DNA of 64,000 bases from Sphagnum compactum (Eukaryota; Bryophyta; Sphagnopsida; Sphagnales): assembly GCA_965153455.1 (NCBI GenBank), contig OZ234502.1, positions 9,579,495 to 9,643,494 on the forward strand, in the 5' to 3' direction. Shown here piece after piece: positions 46,061 through 58,337 of the stretch. The position numbers were made by a program, and so were the translations under genes. The notes under the pieces are model-generated. The model saw only the letters and a program-made list of their open reading frames with translations, was not told the origin of the DNA and did no database searches. Every line of letters starts with the position of its first letter. Position 1 is the stretch's first letter.

Positions 46061-47285
46061 AGCATGGCTATCTTTGGTTAAACTTTGATAATATAAAAAA
46101 TAGCAACAACTTTTATTAAGGTTTTACCAAGTACTTCAAATGCACCAAAAAATGTAGGATTAATTGTAGTGATAAAGGTTGTAGATATAGTAGAGGCTAT
46201 TGTCATGGATGGATAATATAATTGTAGACAACTATAGTTTAGACTATAATTATGAAGACATAATCCCAATTACAAAGGGGGATGATGTTGAAGGTAAAAA
46301 TTTACCAAAATATGTAACTGGATTTTGTTTTTTATTGAGACTGGTTATCAGATTTTGCTTTATTGAAACATGTTACTAAATTTTATTTCTTATCGAAATT
46401 GGTTATTGGATTTTGCCTTACCAAAATATGTTACCAGATTTTTCCTTACTTAAATTTTTTATCGAATTTCATAGTTGACCAAATGTACATACTAGATTCA
46501 AATGTTAATTTTAGAACCAAAATTTCTGGGATTAGGCTAACTGTTTGTTCCACCATTTTAGAGTAACTTTAGTGAAGGTACTTAAAGCTATTTGTCGTTG
46601 AGGATTATATAATGGGTGTTTTGAAGTAAATAACTTTTTGTCATACTTTTGTACATAAAGTTTTCTACTAGACGTTTTTTCTTCCCTCATATGCTACAAG
46701 TATTTTCTTGTTGAACATTGGGTCTTTCTACTTGTATTTGCTTCATATTTGCTTATGTAAAAAATTTATGAATTTTGTCCTACTAGTTGGATAGAACTTT
46801 ACTTAAGCTATTTGCTTATCCAAAAAGAAGAAAAATAATGTATCTTTTGCTCCCCATTCTATTACATAAAAAACTTGGTATTTCACCGAACGGCCTTAAC
46901 AACCACAAAGGCATATATATATATATATATATGTATTTTTAACACAATTTGACATGGTTTTGGGCTTGTTGTTTCACGATTCTACCCATGTCCTCTTATA
47001 TATTAATGGTAATTTTTTTTTAAATGTTTAAAATGGTGGCTCAAACTTGGACATGGAAAAATATATTTTAAATAACATCATTTGAATCAATTCAAGAGTT
47101 GAACCAATTTGTTAGGTTTAAAATACATTCCAAAAATCCAAAATATAAAGGAAATGGACTTCCAAAAGGGACTTTGATTTATTACTTTTGGCTTTTGTTG
47201 TACCTAATTGTCTGTTGCCATGTGGTAGCTTATGCCTAGACAAATAAGACTAAATGGTATGCTATGCTAATTGTTTGGGTTGCAA
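46061..47285. other. AT-rich DNA with an (AT)n microsatellite
   Basis: No gene is supported. About 11 AT dinucleotides lie at 46912-46932. Words such as 'ggttattggattttgc' and 'tgttaccagatttt' repeat irregularly at about 46310-46450. Confidence 0.45.
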
Positions 47286-47292
47286 ATCTGAA

Positions 47293-47346
47293 GATTTGAA
47301 CCTTTCACCTTCACTTTAAGAGTTGAAATCATTGACCATTGTACCA
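47293..47346 (-). repeat. Possible tRNA-derived SINE head
   Basis: On the minus strand TGGTACAATGG (47346-47336) fits a pol III A box and GGTTCAAATC (47302-47293) fits a B box, with 33 bases between them, close to the spacing in tRNAs. The intervening sequence does not fold as a tRNA, so a SINE head is more likely than a tRNA gene. The body and tail were not delimited. Confidence 0.35.
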
Positions 47347-48179
47347 AAGTTTTTTTAATATATCAAAATTAGTTTCACAAACCTAGGCTAACTTAAGGTG
47401 CCAAATGTATGTTATGGTGTGAACAAACAATATCATGGTTTGATAGTTTTAAATACTTGTCCAAGTTTGATGTATCATGGTGGATATTTGGAAAATATTT
47501 TGTGATGAAAATTTGCAATAGATGATAATGGTTTATATCCTAATCTATCATTATGTTTTGGAATTAATGCACTTGTGAGTGATTTAATTTTCCAATAAGC
47601 ATTATTGATGTGTAAGGCCTTGAAACATCATTGTAATTGTAACAAAATGATTAATAAGTACTAGTTTTAATGAGAATTTGTTGGTGAAATTTTACACATA
47701 TGAAAACACAATCATAAGGAAAAATCTTCCTTATCAAACTTTCAAATTTTCTTGAAGTTGTGTAGTTTAGACCAAATGAAATGACATAAAATGTTCAAAA
47801 TTTGATCTTTTAAGGTTGTAAATTATTTTCCATTGAAAATTTTTTTGGATTAAATTTTTAAAATTTCATCTGAGAAGAATAAGATGGAGTTGTTAAATTA
47901 ATACAAAATGGTAAATTACTATCAAATAAAGGTTTTTTAAAAACTTGTATAAAATATTATTGGTGTACATTTACACGAAGGAAACATTATGAATCAATTC
48001 CATATTCATGGTTTTTATAAATTATTTTAATTTTGAGGCCCAAATCACTTATTAGAGAATAATTCCAAATGAATGAAATCTTACATGTTATTTCTTTTGA
48101 TATTATAAGCAATTTCAATTTTCTTTAAAATTGTCTACATTGTAATGTGCATTCACCCCCTAGGTAAATTAATTGAAGA
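47347..48179. other. AT-rich intergenic DNA, no gene
   Basis: Nothing recognisable apart from general AT-richness. Confidence 0.4.
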
Positions 48180-48900
48180 TAACCTAGGCAAGAGCCTAGG
48201 CGTAATATAGGCTAAATTAAGCCTAACCGAGTTCATTGACCAAGGCTAGCCTAGGCTAAGCTAAATTCACCAAAATTAACTTAGGTTAACCTTAGGCTAA
48301 CTTAAGCCTCCCTAGTTTAATTAAACCTAGGGTTTTTTATGTTATCATAGGTTAACTTAATATAACCTAAGGCTACCAAGGTAATCTTAAGGTGACTTAG
48401 AGTTACCTAATATAATTTTACACCAACTTACGCTATATAACCTAAGATAATGAAAGGTAACCTAATTAGTTTAAGATTAACATAGGCCAATTTAGGCTTA
48501 TTTCAACCTAACTTAAACATCCTTTGGTTGATCTAATTAATTTAATTAGGCAATAATGTATATTGATTAAAGTTAAGTTATGATAACCTAAGTTAAAATA
48601 GGTTAACCTAGGCCTAACCAAGGTTGACCAAAATTAACATAAGCTAATTTAGTCCTAAGCCTATCTTAAGTTAGCTTTCATTCACTTTAAGTTGACTTAG
48701 GTTAACTTAGGCCTACTTAAGTTATAGTAGGTTAACCTAGAACATACTATAACCTAAGGTTCTTTAGGTTAACCTAAAATAACATAAGATAACCTAGGCT
48801 TACCTAGGTTAACATAAGTTGACCTAGGTTAATTTAGGATAACTTGGGCTAACATAAAACTACTTAAGTTTAATGTACTTCACCAAGTTAACTTAGGCAA
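48180..48900. repeat. Degenerate GGTTAACCTAGGC-type array
   Basis: About 720 bp built from 'taggttaacctagg', 'ggctaacttaag' and 'aacctaagg' words. Many are self-complementary (GTTAAC, CCTAGG, CTTAAG), so the tract is rich in short palindromes. No longer period is obvious. Non-coding. Composition relates it to the AATAACC array at 26270-27945. Confidence 0.6.
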
Positions 48901-49836
48901 ATCTATTTCATGTTAATTTATGGAGGCATTCATGCTAATTTTTATGTATCAAAATAGTTATAATCATTGTTTAATATTTGATGATAATTTTCAAATGATA
49001 GTTTAAGTTTTCAAAATTTTGAAATTGACATATTTTTGGCAAAAGGTCAGTACAAACCTTAATGTATAGTATTAAAGTTTTAAAAAAGATTTTAAAAATA
49101 TTTAAAATATTTTGGGTGAAAACATGTTATTAGGAACCAATGAACTTTGAGTTCCAAAATGTTGTCATGCACATATTATTATTTTTTGTTTGGGTTTGAA
49201 ATTGTTCAATGGATGAAATCCATAGTTTCAGTGGGATATGGGAACCAATAGTTTTTTTTAAAAAAAGTTTGGATATGATGTAATTGTCATTTTGATCTTT
49301 TAACTAATTAAATCAGATGTCCCAATTGCAATTTATAAAAAGGTAATCATAAAGAATTCTTGAAAGCATAATCAAGCATACACAAAAAATAGTCTAAGAA
49401 ATTGTGTTTACATATGAATGCAAGAAAGTAAAGTCAAAACCTTTTCAATCATTATGAAACTATCATGGTGTTAAATATTGAGTTCATAGTGTGTTGTATA
49501 CAAAGCTTGAAAACTTTAATGTATTAAAAATAGGTCAAAAGTATTTTTGAAATTGATTGATGGAATTGTGTTCAAAACTATTTAATATATTACAAGATGG
49601 CTATGTTATTAATTTTATATTGGAAGTTGAAAGTGCATAAATAAAGCATGAACCAAGAAAGTAAAAAAATTCGATATTTTATCTATTTGAATCTTATTTT
49701 GTTTTTTCACACAACTTGCAAAATAAAAATAATTCTAACATGTTTTATAAATCTACTTAAATTTACTTTAAACATGTGATTATTTAATATCATTGACACA
49801 AATTCAAAGAATATGTTCATACTTGATCATTGAAAT
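48901..49836. other. AT-rich intergenic DNA, no gene
   Basis: No coding or transposon feature. Ends with AAAT (49833-49836), repeated after the following MITE. Confidence 0.4.
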
Positions 49837-50209
49837 GGGTAAAACCAAGCTAATAGGAGCCAATTTTGGTGTAACCAATCCTTGGTTTTGATGTTCATAA
49901 GTCTCATACACTTAGTTAATGTTGAAAGTATATGTTGTATTTATGTGAAACCCTTTCTAATAAGTTAATTTAACATCTAGTAAAATTTGAAAGTAATCCA
50001 ATAAATATAAAATACCTTTCAACACATTTTTAAGCCCTTAACCAATGTTTTTTAGTATAGTGAAATACTGTAAAAGCAGTGTTTAAGCACTGTTGTTTAG
50101 CACTACGTCAAAACATTTCATCCAATCGTGTGTTGCCACATCATCTTTTTAGGACTAATCATAGTGACTAAGGAGGTTGCTATTGGCTCCTATTAGCCCG
50201 TTTTTACCC
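49837..50209. mobile_element. MITE with 28-bp terminal inverted repeats, 373 bp
   Basis: The left end starts GGGTAAAACCAAGCTAATAG and the inverse of the right end starts GGGTAAAAACGGGCTAATAG; both continue GAGCCAAT. AAAT occurs directly on both sides (49833-49836 and 50210-50213). The loop contains a further palindrome, CAGTGTTTAAGCACTG. Non-coding; the superfamily is uncertain because a 4-bp AT-only flank is weak. Confidence 0.7.
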
Positions 50210-51242
50210 AAATACATTATTTTTTAAATTTAATATGTAAAGGTTTAATTTATGGCTACGTCACATTTTTCTTGACAAGGATCATGAAATGTATGTATTT
50301 GATTATGCTTTCACTTGAATGCATAAAATCATGCAATTGGTGTCAAACTTATTGCACAAAAAAATCATGTTTTCTTTTATGCAAAATACATATTTATTGG
50401 GTGAAATTGATTAAAAAATAATAATATGAAAATTTCAAAGTCTTGAAATTTTAAACAAAAAAACTACAAGGGAAAAAACTTCTTAAAAAACCATTTAGTT
50501 AGTTTTTTGTATTTACTAAGCTTAAAAGTTCTAGCTCCAAGTGTAATTAACATGTTCAAGAAATAATATTGTCAAAAACCATGTTTAATAATCCATATAG
50601 AAATTCATTTTGACATTTTGTATGTTTATTTTTGTAAATGAAAATATTGATGCATAATTGTGTATGTATGTGGAAAATCATCACCATCACATGAATTATT
50701 TTATCTTTGACTATTCAATTTTTTGAATACGTAAAATTGTTCCATGATGTAAATGTATTTGCAAAAAGTAGCCCTAAAAAAATCAATGTGGAGTCTTTTT
50801 TCTTTTCACTAAACCCCCATCCATACTAAATGGATAAACCTTTTAGGCCTTTCACCATGCTATAAATTTTGGGATGTACTTGTTGTATTTAAAAAACCAT
50901 ATGTGTTGATTTAGGACTTTACCCAACCAAGTGGATGGTATGAAGTCCACTTGATGGCCACCAAATTTAAGAAATGTAAATTTACATTCAATTATTAACT
51001 ATTGGGAGTAACACGTGCCTCCTTAAACCACTGCTTTATTCTTAAAATATTCTTAAATTTTTTTTAATATGTCTTTCAAAAAACCATTAAATTTTTTTAA
51101 AGTTTTCTTGATACTATTATGTTAAGGTGTATATTAAAAAAATCCCAAAATATGCCATTAAAGAATATTTTGAAATTGTGATTTTAGTGTCAAAATTGCT
51201 TTTAAATTGCTTTTATGTAGCTTTCAAGTAGTGGTTACAAGA
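50210..51242. other. AT-rich intergenic DNA, no gene
   Basis: No gene or element recognised. Confidence 0.4.
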
Positions 51243-51275
51243 GGGTTTAGGGTTTAGGGTTAGGGTTAGGGTTTA
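51243..51275 (+). repeat. Interstitial telomere-like repeat
   Basis: Five contiguous units in the order GGGTTTA, GGGTTTA, GGGTTA, GGGTTA, GGGTTTA. The seven-base unit is the common plant telomere repeat and the six-base unit is the vertebrate/Asparagales-type variant. The tract is flanked by ordinary AT-rich DNA. Confidence 0.8.
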
Positions 51276-53329
51276 GACTGATTAGATTGATTCCAATTTT
51301 TTTGTGATATGTACATAATGTATTCACAATAAAATTTTATAAAAAATAATTCTATTTATTTTTTAATTTTTTTTACAATCCAAAGTTCAAAAAATTAATA
51401 ATGGTTATGATTGCTTTTGGTACATGTTAGTATGACTGCACCACCTCTTATTATCTTATTTGTACTAATGTTTATCATGGTATAAAACATAATGGAAAAT
51501 TTGCAAAAACTAAACAAAACATTGGGAGGACAAGTCAAACTATGAACCACCATGCACCCACATCAAATGAACATGAAAATCTACAAAGTTGGTGAAGATT
51601 ATTTCTGAAATAAATGGGAAAAGAGGTTAGAAATGATGTGATAGTGTAAACATTTTTTGAGATGGAGTCCTAAAGTTGATCCAATTGTTTTGCATTTGAC
51701 TATTGAAATTGGAGAAAGTGTAAAAGTGCCAAGGGTGGAAAGAAGGCATAAGTCTAGTTTTTAAAAAGGGCCCTTGTTGATTGTTATTAACATAAACTAA
51801 AACCTTTAGAAGGAAAGGGAGTTGGTCAATAAAAAAACCTAAAGGTAATGGTTGAAACAACCAAAACACCATTTTCTAAATACACTTTTAGGGTGATAAT
51901 AATTGCTAAAATGAGACCAATGTTGCCTTGATGGATAGTGGGAAGCAAACATGCATGTTTGCAAGGTTAAATCCCATTTGGGTTGTTGAAATATCCTTGA
52001 CCTAAAAGGTGATTGAGAATTTACAAAAAAGGTAGCTGAATACAACCTACATTTTGAATGTCATTGCATAATGAACCCAATTTTTCCTTTTTCAAAATTT
52101 TGACCAGAAAATTTACAACTCTTTATTTGAAAAATAAATTTTATGGTGAGAAAACTCAAATTTTCCAAGTTATTCTCAATTTCTTTTTGAAAAATAATGA
52201 AAATTTTCTTTAGAAAACCATTGGGTGGACCCATTACTCAAAAACATTCCTTTCCTTATTGATATTTCGATACCATAACCCAACATTCTACTTTCAATAT
52301 ACCATTGGGTGAAATCCCTTAAATGTGACTAGGTTAAAAGAAGAGAGCCCAAAAATATTATTTGACCAATTTTTGTTTCTTAACCATTCTTTGAGGTGAT
52401 TCCTAATGGGTCCACCCAATCATGTTTTCACCCATATCAACAAATGAGATTATTGAAAGTCTTACTTTGAAAGTTGGGGGTATGAGCTTTCAAGTTTTAT
52501 AAGTTTGTGAGTTGAACTAGCTTTTGTCAATTACAAAATGTTGTTACTATTGTTTTGCAAATCCTAGTTTGTCTTTAGATATTTTTTTAGCATTATTCAA
52601 CTTTGAACATGCTATAATTTCTTATAGAGTAGGCAAAGAACACAATGTTTTTTGCCTCTTCTCATTCCAATGCAAAAGAGGTTACCTCAAGCTCATACAG
52701 ACAACTCCATTGTAGGGAGAATCTATGAAGCATATTAATTTATATGCTTGTTCTTAAGCTAGTATTTGACTTTATATGACCTTTTTCCCATGGAAAGCTC
52801 AAGTTTGCAATGGAACTTTATTGGATGTTGTGTAATGCAACTAATGTTAATGTTTGAACAACTATGATAATGGAAATGGGTAGTTGCAGTAATGAACTAC
52901 CTCGTTTAGAACCTAGTGAAATGTTTTATTTGAAGTTCACACGTGCTGATGACTTTAGCTTTAAACCCATTGGCATACATGTGAATTTTAAGAAAAAAAG
53001 ACTCCACAACTTGTGGCCTAGGGTTTAAGGTTTTTGTCTCCCTCTAGTTCAACTTCCATTAGCTTTGAATTCCAAGCTGATACCTGATTGCTCTCTCACC
53101 AGTGAACCAGTGAGAACCATTCTATCCTACCTGAATCCAACAATTCCATGTTTTGGGTAATCTGAAAACCAGGGTGAGTATCAAGAAAAAAATAACATCA
53201 ATTCAAGAATGGGGCCAGCTCTCCTAAATCCTTTTCAGAACCAGCCCTGGCAGTTCTCTAGAAAAGGTGAGAATCACCCAACACTGGTAAGTAAGTGAGA
53301 GCTCTGTGGTGGGAGGTAAGGCACTTGAT
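51276..53329. other. AT-rich DNA, no gene
   Basis: Frames up to 81 codons (51627-52045, minus) have no recognisable motif. Base composition becomes more balanced from about 53000. Confidence 0.4.
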
Positions 53330-56300
53330 GGCTACTAGGTAGGTAGATGCATTTGACTGGTTGGTATGTAGCTAGCCATCTTGGTTAGGTAAGGGACATG
53401 AATGCATTGGAAAAGTGTTTCCTGTCTACACACCATCCATCCTGCATGGTGCCCTGGTGGTTCAGTCTGGCTGGCAAGCATGGGCCAGTGGCCATCTTTC
53501 TTCCCAGTTTGTCTCCACAGATGGTTACACTTTTGACTGTAATATTTTTTCCTGCCCAATAGTTTCTTTCATCCAAAAAGGGGACTTTTGCAATATTGAA
53601 CCATTTGCAGGATTTTTGCTGTTTAGACGGCATCTTAATCTGACCATGGGATTGCAAGCTATGGTTGATTCAGTGAACGGATCAACTCAGAATGATTGAT
53701 TAGGTTAACATAGCGTTCTGCACCTCAAGCAAAAGGCAAGGATGAGAGACACGTGAAACCTCAACGCTGTGCTTTGGGGTCTAGGTTTTGAGAGGTCTTC
53801 ATTGCAAATTATGTTAGTTGCATGGTGCAGGCATGTCATGACTTTTCATGCTCAGTTGCATATGTACGATGACAAAAAGATCAGTATGTTAAGGAGATGA
53901 CGTTCAGTTTTACAGAACAACATCAAAACTCAAGATTGATTGTGCAAGGGCAGGACACCAGCACCTGTATTCAGTGCCGCAATGCTTGTTCCATAAGTAC
54001 TAGCTTGCAAAATCTGGAAATAAGTTAGTGATGGTACTGATTTGGTTTACATGTTCAAATTCAGGAATTATGAACCATGCATTGGATGCCTGTGGTGCGC
54101 ACTGACTCAAATTTAAGGATATAAAACGTACCAGGGCTAGAGGTGAACCTACAGCTACCAGGGCACCATCCATTGGAAGGCCATTATGACTTAGTTGGTG
54201 AAGAACCCCAATAGAGTGTCCGGTTTTAGCTTGATAACCTATTCTGTGGTAAAAAGCCCTGCAAGTAGGCAGGTAAATGGGTAAACAGGTGACTGTTGGG
54301 TGAACAGATGGATGTAGGTGGATAGTACATAGGTAAGGGACAGTGGATTATCACTGTATTATCTAGGCAACTTTGTCACATATTATGTTTTGGAATGCCG
54401 AAAATTTCAAAAATTACTCTTCTCAAAGACCAATTTTTTGTGAAGGAAAATCAAGAATTTTTTGAAATGGAACCTTCAAAATAAATTAATTATTTGCCAG
54501 ACATGTGCTGAAGCTGACCCTATACTATGGTAGCAGCCATATAGAAAGAAAAACACTGAGCTATCCACTGTGATAGCTAAGGAACTGGAATCCATTACTG
54601 GATTGGTGTTTCCAGTCCACCCACCATCCATCCCTGATGGTGCTAGTCTAGTAGATTCACTCTGCTCAAGAATCAGCCCTTAACAATGTCGAGTTCTCCT
54701 TGTCCAAATTCAGAGCATACTGAGATCATCTGAAATCCAACACATTTGTCTTGGTCAAGGTTGGATGTGGTTCAGCCGCACATCTCATGTCAAAAACTTC
54801 AGATGCACCACAACATTTTGATTCACATTCCTCCATTTGAACCACAAGATAGAATGGGGGTGGGGCACCATATTGAGTACCAATATTTCATTGAATATAT
54901 GGATTTTAGACTGGGAATCTGCTAGGGAGACCAAAACTGTTCTAGCATTGATATGATACAAGCCTGAGCTTAATAGGACATGTCCTATGCCTTTTGAACC
55001 CCTACATGCTCATCAACCTTTCAACTGGTAGAAATTGGCATTTCACCAATTTGCAAGTTGCAGCACAAATAAATGACCTTACCTATTTATTCATTCCAAG
55101 GCCTTCAAGGGTAAGAGAATTTCGTCTTTTGTTGAAATATAATGAAAACCGCACTCAAAATTTAGCTGTCTACTTGCAATAGTTTGGAGCAGGTTTTACT
55201 TCTGAGATTGAAAATACCAGTGTTAGGAGGTTATTAGAAACAGGGACAGAACCCACCCCGCCCCCCCCCCCCCAACTTCTTTTACCATGATAGTTCCTAT
55301 CCTTCTGCTCAGCAAGGGTAACAATTTGTCGCTCTGTATGACTGGTCATATCGTGATGAGTTTCTCAAGTTCCAAGATATGGAGGAAATCTAGAGATGTG
55401 ACCTTTGCTCAAATAAAGAGAAGGTCATCACCTTACCTGAACAAAGTTGTTTTGTGGCAGCTTTTCTTCCTTCATCTAAATGCACTATCTGCTTAACTTC
55501 TTGTCTTCAGATATGCAGATAATCTTTTCTTTTTCTGCTAGATATTCCATCTGATATTGCCGCACCTATTTTTGCAAGAATTGAGTTCCTTGGCATGGTG
55601 GAAACCTGCCACCCAGTAACACTTCACTCTCAGGTGACAATCAGGATTTTTTTGGTGTTCTTTTTGTGTAAGGTAAAGCCCCTAGGATGGGGGCATTCTC
55701 AAAATAAGGGGCCTAGGATGAGGGGATAGCTGAGTCCAGCCCCACATTTTGGGAATGTCCTCCATCCGTGGGCTTTACAAATTGTAAAGGCGTAGGAGTG
55801 GAGGGATCATACTATGCCTACTCCTCAATAGTGGGAGGCAAATTATGCCTACTAGTAGGTGTAAGAACCCTGTCACTATTGAAAAGTAGGCATAATATCC
55901 CTCCTATTTTTTAGGAGGGAAAGTGGATATAAGGTGGCCTCCAAATACACTACAGATTTTCTCCAAGTGCTTTACATCAGCTTGTGGTGTAGCCACGCTA
56001 GCAACCATCCACAGGAGGATCTACACAGATTTAGATACAGGACAGGTAGAACAGAACAGTATAAAAAATTGTAATCCTGGTGCTGTTTGGCGACCTGCAC
56101 GAGTAGGCTTTCTAAATCTGGCGAACTGAGTTTGAAAACCGTACTTTTTTGACGAATTTTTTCAATTTTTTACAGAAAAGCCTTTGTAGGGGTCACACCC
56201 CCCCCCCCCCCTCTTTTTTTGCATTTTGGTGAAATTTTGCACCCAAAAAAAAACGCTGGTGCTATATCAGGTTCTTTCTGCTAAATGTCTACCCTCTTTT

Positions 56301-57700
56301 GCTGACACCACCAGTTTTCTATCTAACCCAAGCTGATTTACTAGAGATTTTTATCCTGTGAGACTCTGTAATCAAATTTGAATGATAAAAATATGTGTGG
56401 ACCTACCCTGCCTTCTGAATCCTTACTACTCAGTAAGAAATCAGTGATGACAAGGCATATGTGTTGCAAGAAGTTTGAAAGCGGACATCTTGGGTTCCCA
56501 TCATCTTGATGAATATACCTTTTGGATTTGTGCATCTCCAGCAATCTTTACTTGATCTACTTATAAATCACATTCTCTACATGGTTTTCAAAATCTGAAA
56601 AGGAACACATGTCCAGGTATATTTCACCGACATTGATCAATTGTGAATGCATGCAAACAATGAACCCAGCTGGTTGGTTGCTTTAGTCCTCTCATATATT
56701 TCCAGAAAGTTAGCAGTGTTGGTGAATGGCAAGTAGGCGTTTGGAAGTTGATCACTTCACCCACCACACTCTGCAATCTTTGACATTCTAGACATGCATA
56801 GCAAAAGCACCAAACAAAGGTTGGTTCCTGTTTGCTTCTCCTGCCAATGAGTCCCAGAATTTATTAGGTTGATCTAAATTCCAACCGAACTGTCAACTCA
56901 TAGAAACTTCATGCTTTTGAGCACTTCATGTTTCTTCGATTGTTCTATTCTCTACAAGCATCGAAAACTAGTTGTTTGCAAAGAATTTTCTTCATTGGTA
57001 ATCATGTTGTGGTTGATGTTTTCTTAATGAGAATTGCTACATTCATTGCATCTTACCACTCAAATTATCTTAGTCATACATAGAATATGCAACTGACTTG
57101 CATTTGTCATCTTTGAATAAGGTCAGCTGACCATGACTTCACTAGCTTGCATTATCCTTCCAAGATTCTTCAGTCCCTGTAAAGCAAATTATGCTTCACA
57201 CATGACCAAGTGTTTTTGGCAGCTTCTATTGTGACACTGATGTTCTCTGAATCAAGATTTGTTATTTGAACTGCAACCAAAACTCCATATATACTTGTGA
57301 CACAATCAAAAAGGAAACAAGCAAGTGGTTGCATATGTTATCTAGCAAATGTTCTTTAAGGGAAATTTGACTGTAATTGCTTATGCAGGGTTGATTGATG
57401 GCCCAAGTGGGACCTCACATTCTTCCTCACCCTAAAACTCAGAGGTCTTCTTGGAGGAAGCCACTGCAATGAACCTCATTGCAGGAGGCAAAGAACCAGT
57501 GGGTCTTCCTCATCCCTTTGTCTTTGTCGTTCATAGTCAGAAGGGTAGGAGAATAGGTCAATGAATGATCCCTGAATGTGATGAAAAAATTGAAATATGC
57601 AAAACACACTGTTGTCATCTGAGTTTTTCATGTATAACATGAAGAAGACTCTTATGCACGAATGTTGTGCAACATGATCAGTTAAGAGGGAAGTTGTAAA
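53330..57700. other. Moderately GC-rich segment, unassigned
   Basis: Similar in texture to 13961-20015 and sharing words with it: 'caccatccatcc' at about 14103, 53428 and 54615, followed by 'tggtgc', and TAGG-type runs nearby. Longest frames are about 90 codons and overlap on both strands without motifs. C runs of 13 (55261-55273) and 14 (56198-56211) are present. I see no exons that I can name. Confidence 0.35.
55673..55904. repeat. Two adjacent large foldbacks
   Basis: The first hairpin pairs 55673-55705 with 55746-55778 (imperfect, with small indels; ends GTAAAGCCCC and GGGCTTTAC). The second pairs 55800-55833 with 55874-55904 (GGAGGGATCATACTATGCCT against AGGCATAATATCCCTCC, continuing to CAATAGTG/CACTATTG). 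Arms exceed 30 bp in each. The two sit end to end with a 21-bp gap. Confidence 0.65.
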
Positions 57701-58337
57701 GGGAGGTTGACAGGGACAGAATCAGTGTTTCTTTTTATGTTTTAAATTTGTAGCACGAGGGGCAAGGGGATGTGACAAGGCAAAGCCTTTTTGGCTATTT
57801 GCAAAAAAAATCAGTGTGATGTAGGTGTTATATTACAATAAAAAAAATGTAAATTAGGCAAATCATTTTGCAGTTATAGAGGTTGGAAGTGGCTCCTACT
57901 TGGATCTCTATGTGTACAAAAGTAGGCTCCACACATGTAATGGTGTTCAGATTTTAGGCATCTAGCAAAAAATTATGTTATGAAATTTGACAACATGTAA
58001 GAATTTCAATTAGAGTATTTTTTCTATGCACCTTGAGGGGGATTTGAACCCTGATCATAAGGACCTTGCCCATTGCAGCACAAATAGTAGCAGCCTAATA
58101 GTGTTAGTATTTTGATATACAAACAAAACATGATTGTGTAAGGTAGAAGACACACTTACAACTCACAAGTTACAATCTTTAGGCTTCATATACTCCAAGG
58201 CTCAAGCCCATATAAGAAAATTGCATACATCACCAAAAAAATCAAAGGTTGGCTCAACGACAAAACAATACAAAATAATAAGCCGCAATTCACAAAATGC
58301 AAGTTAGAACTACAAAACCCAGCAATCATGCATTCAC

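Noticed and set aside
58041-58080. tRNA-like boxes on the minus strand (GGTTCAAATC and TGCTGCAATGGG)
   Set aside because: Only about 17 bases separate the boxes, too close for a tRNA or an intact SINE head, and no cloverleaf can be drawn.
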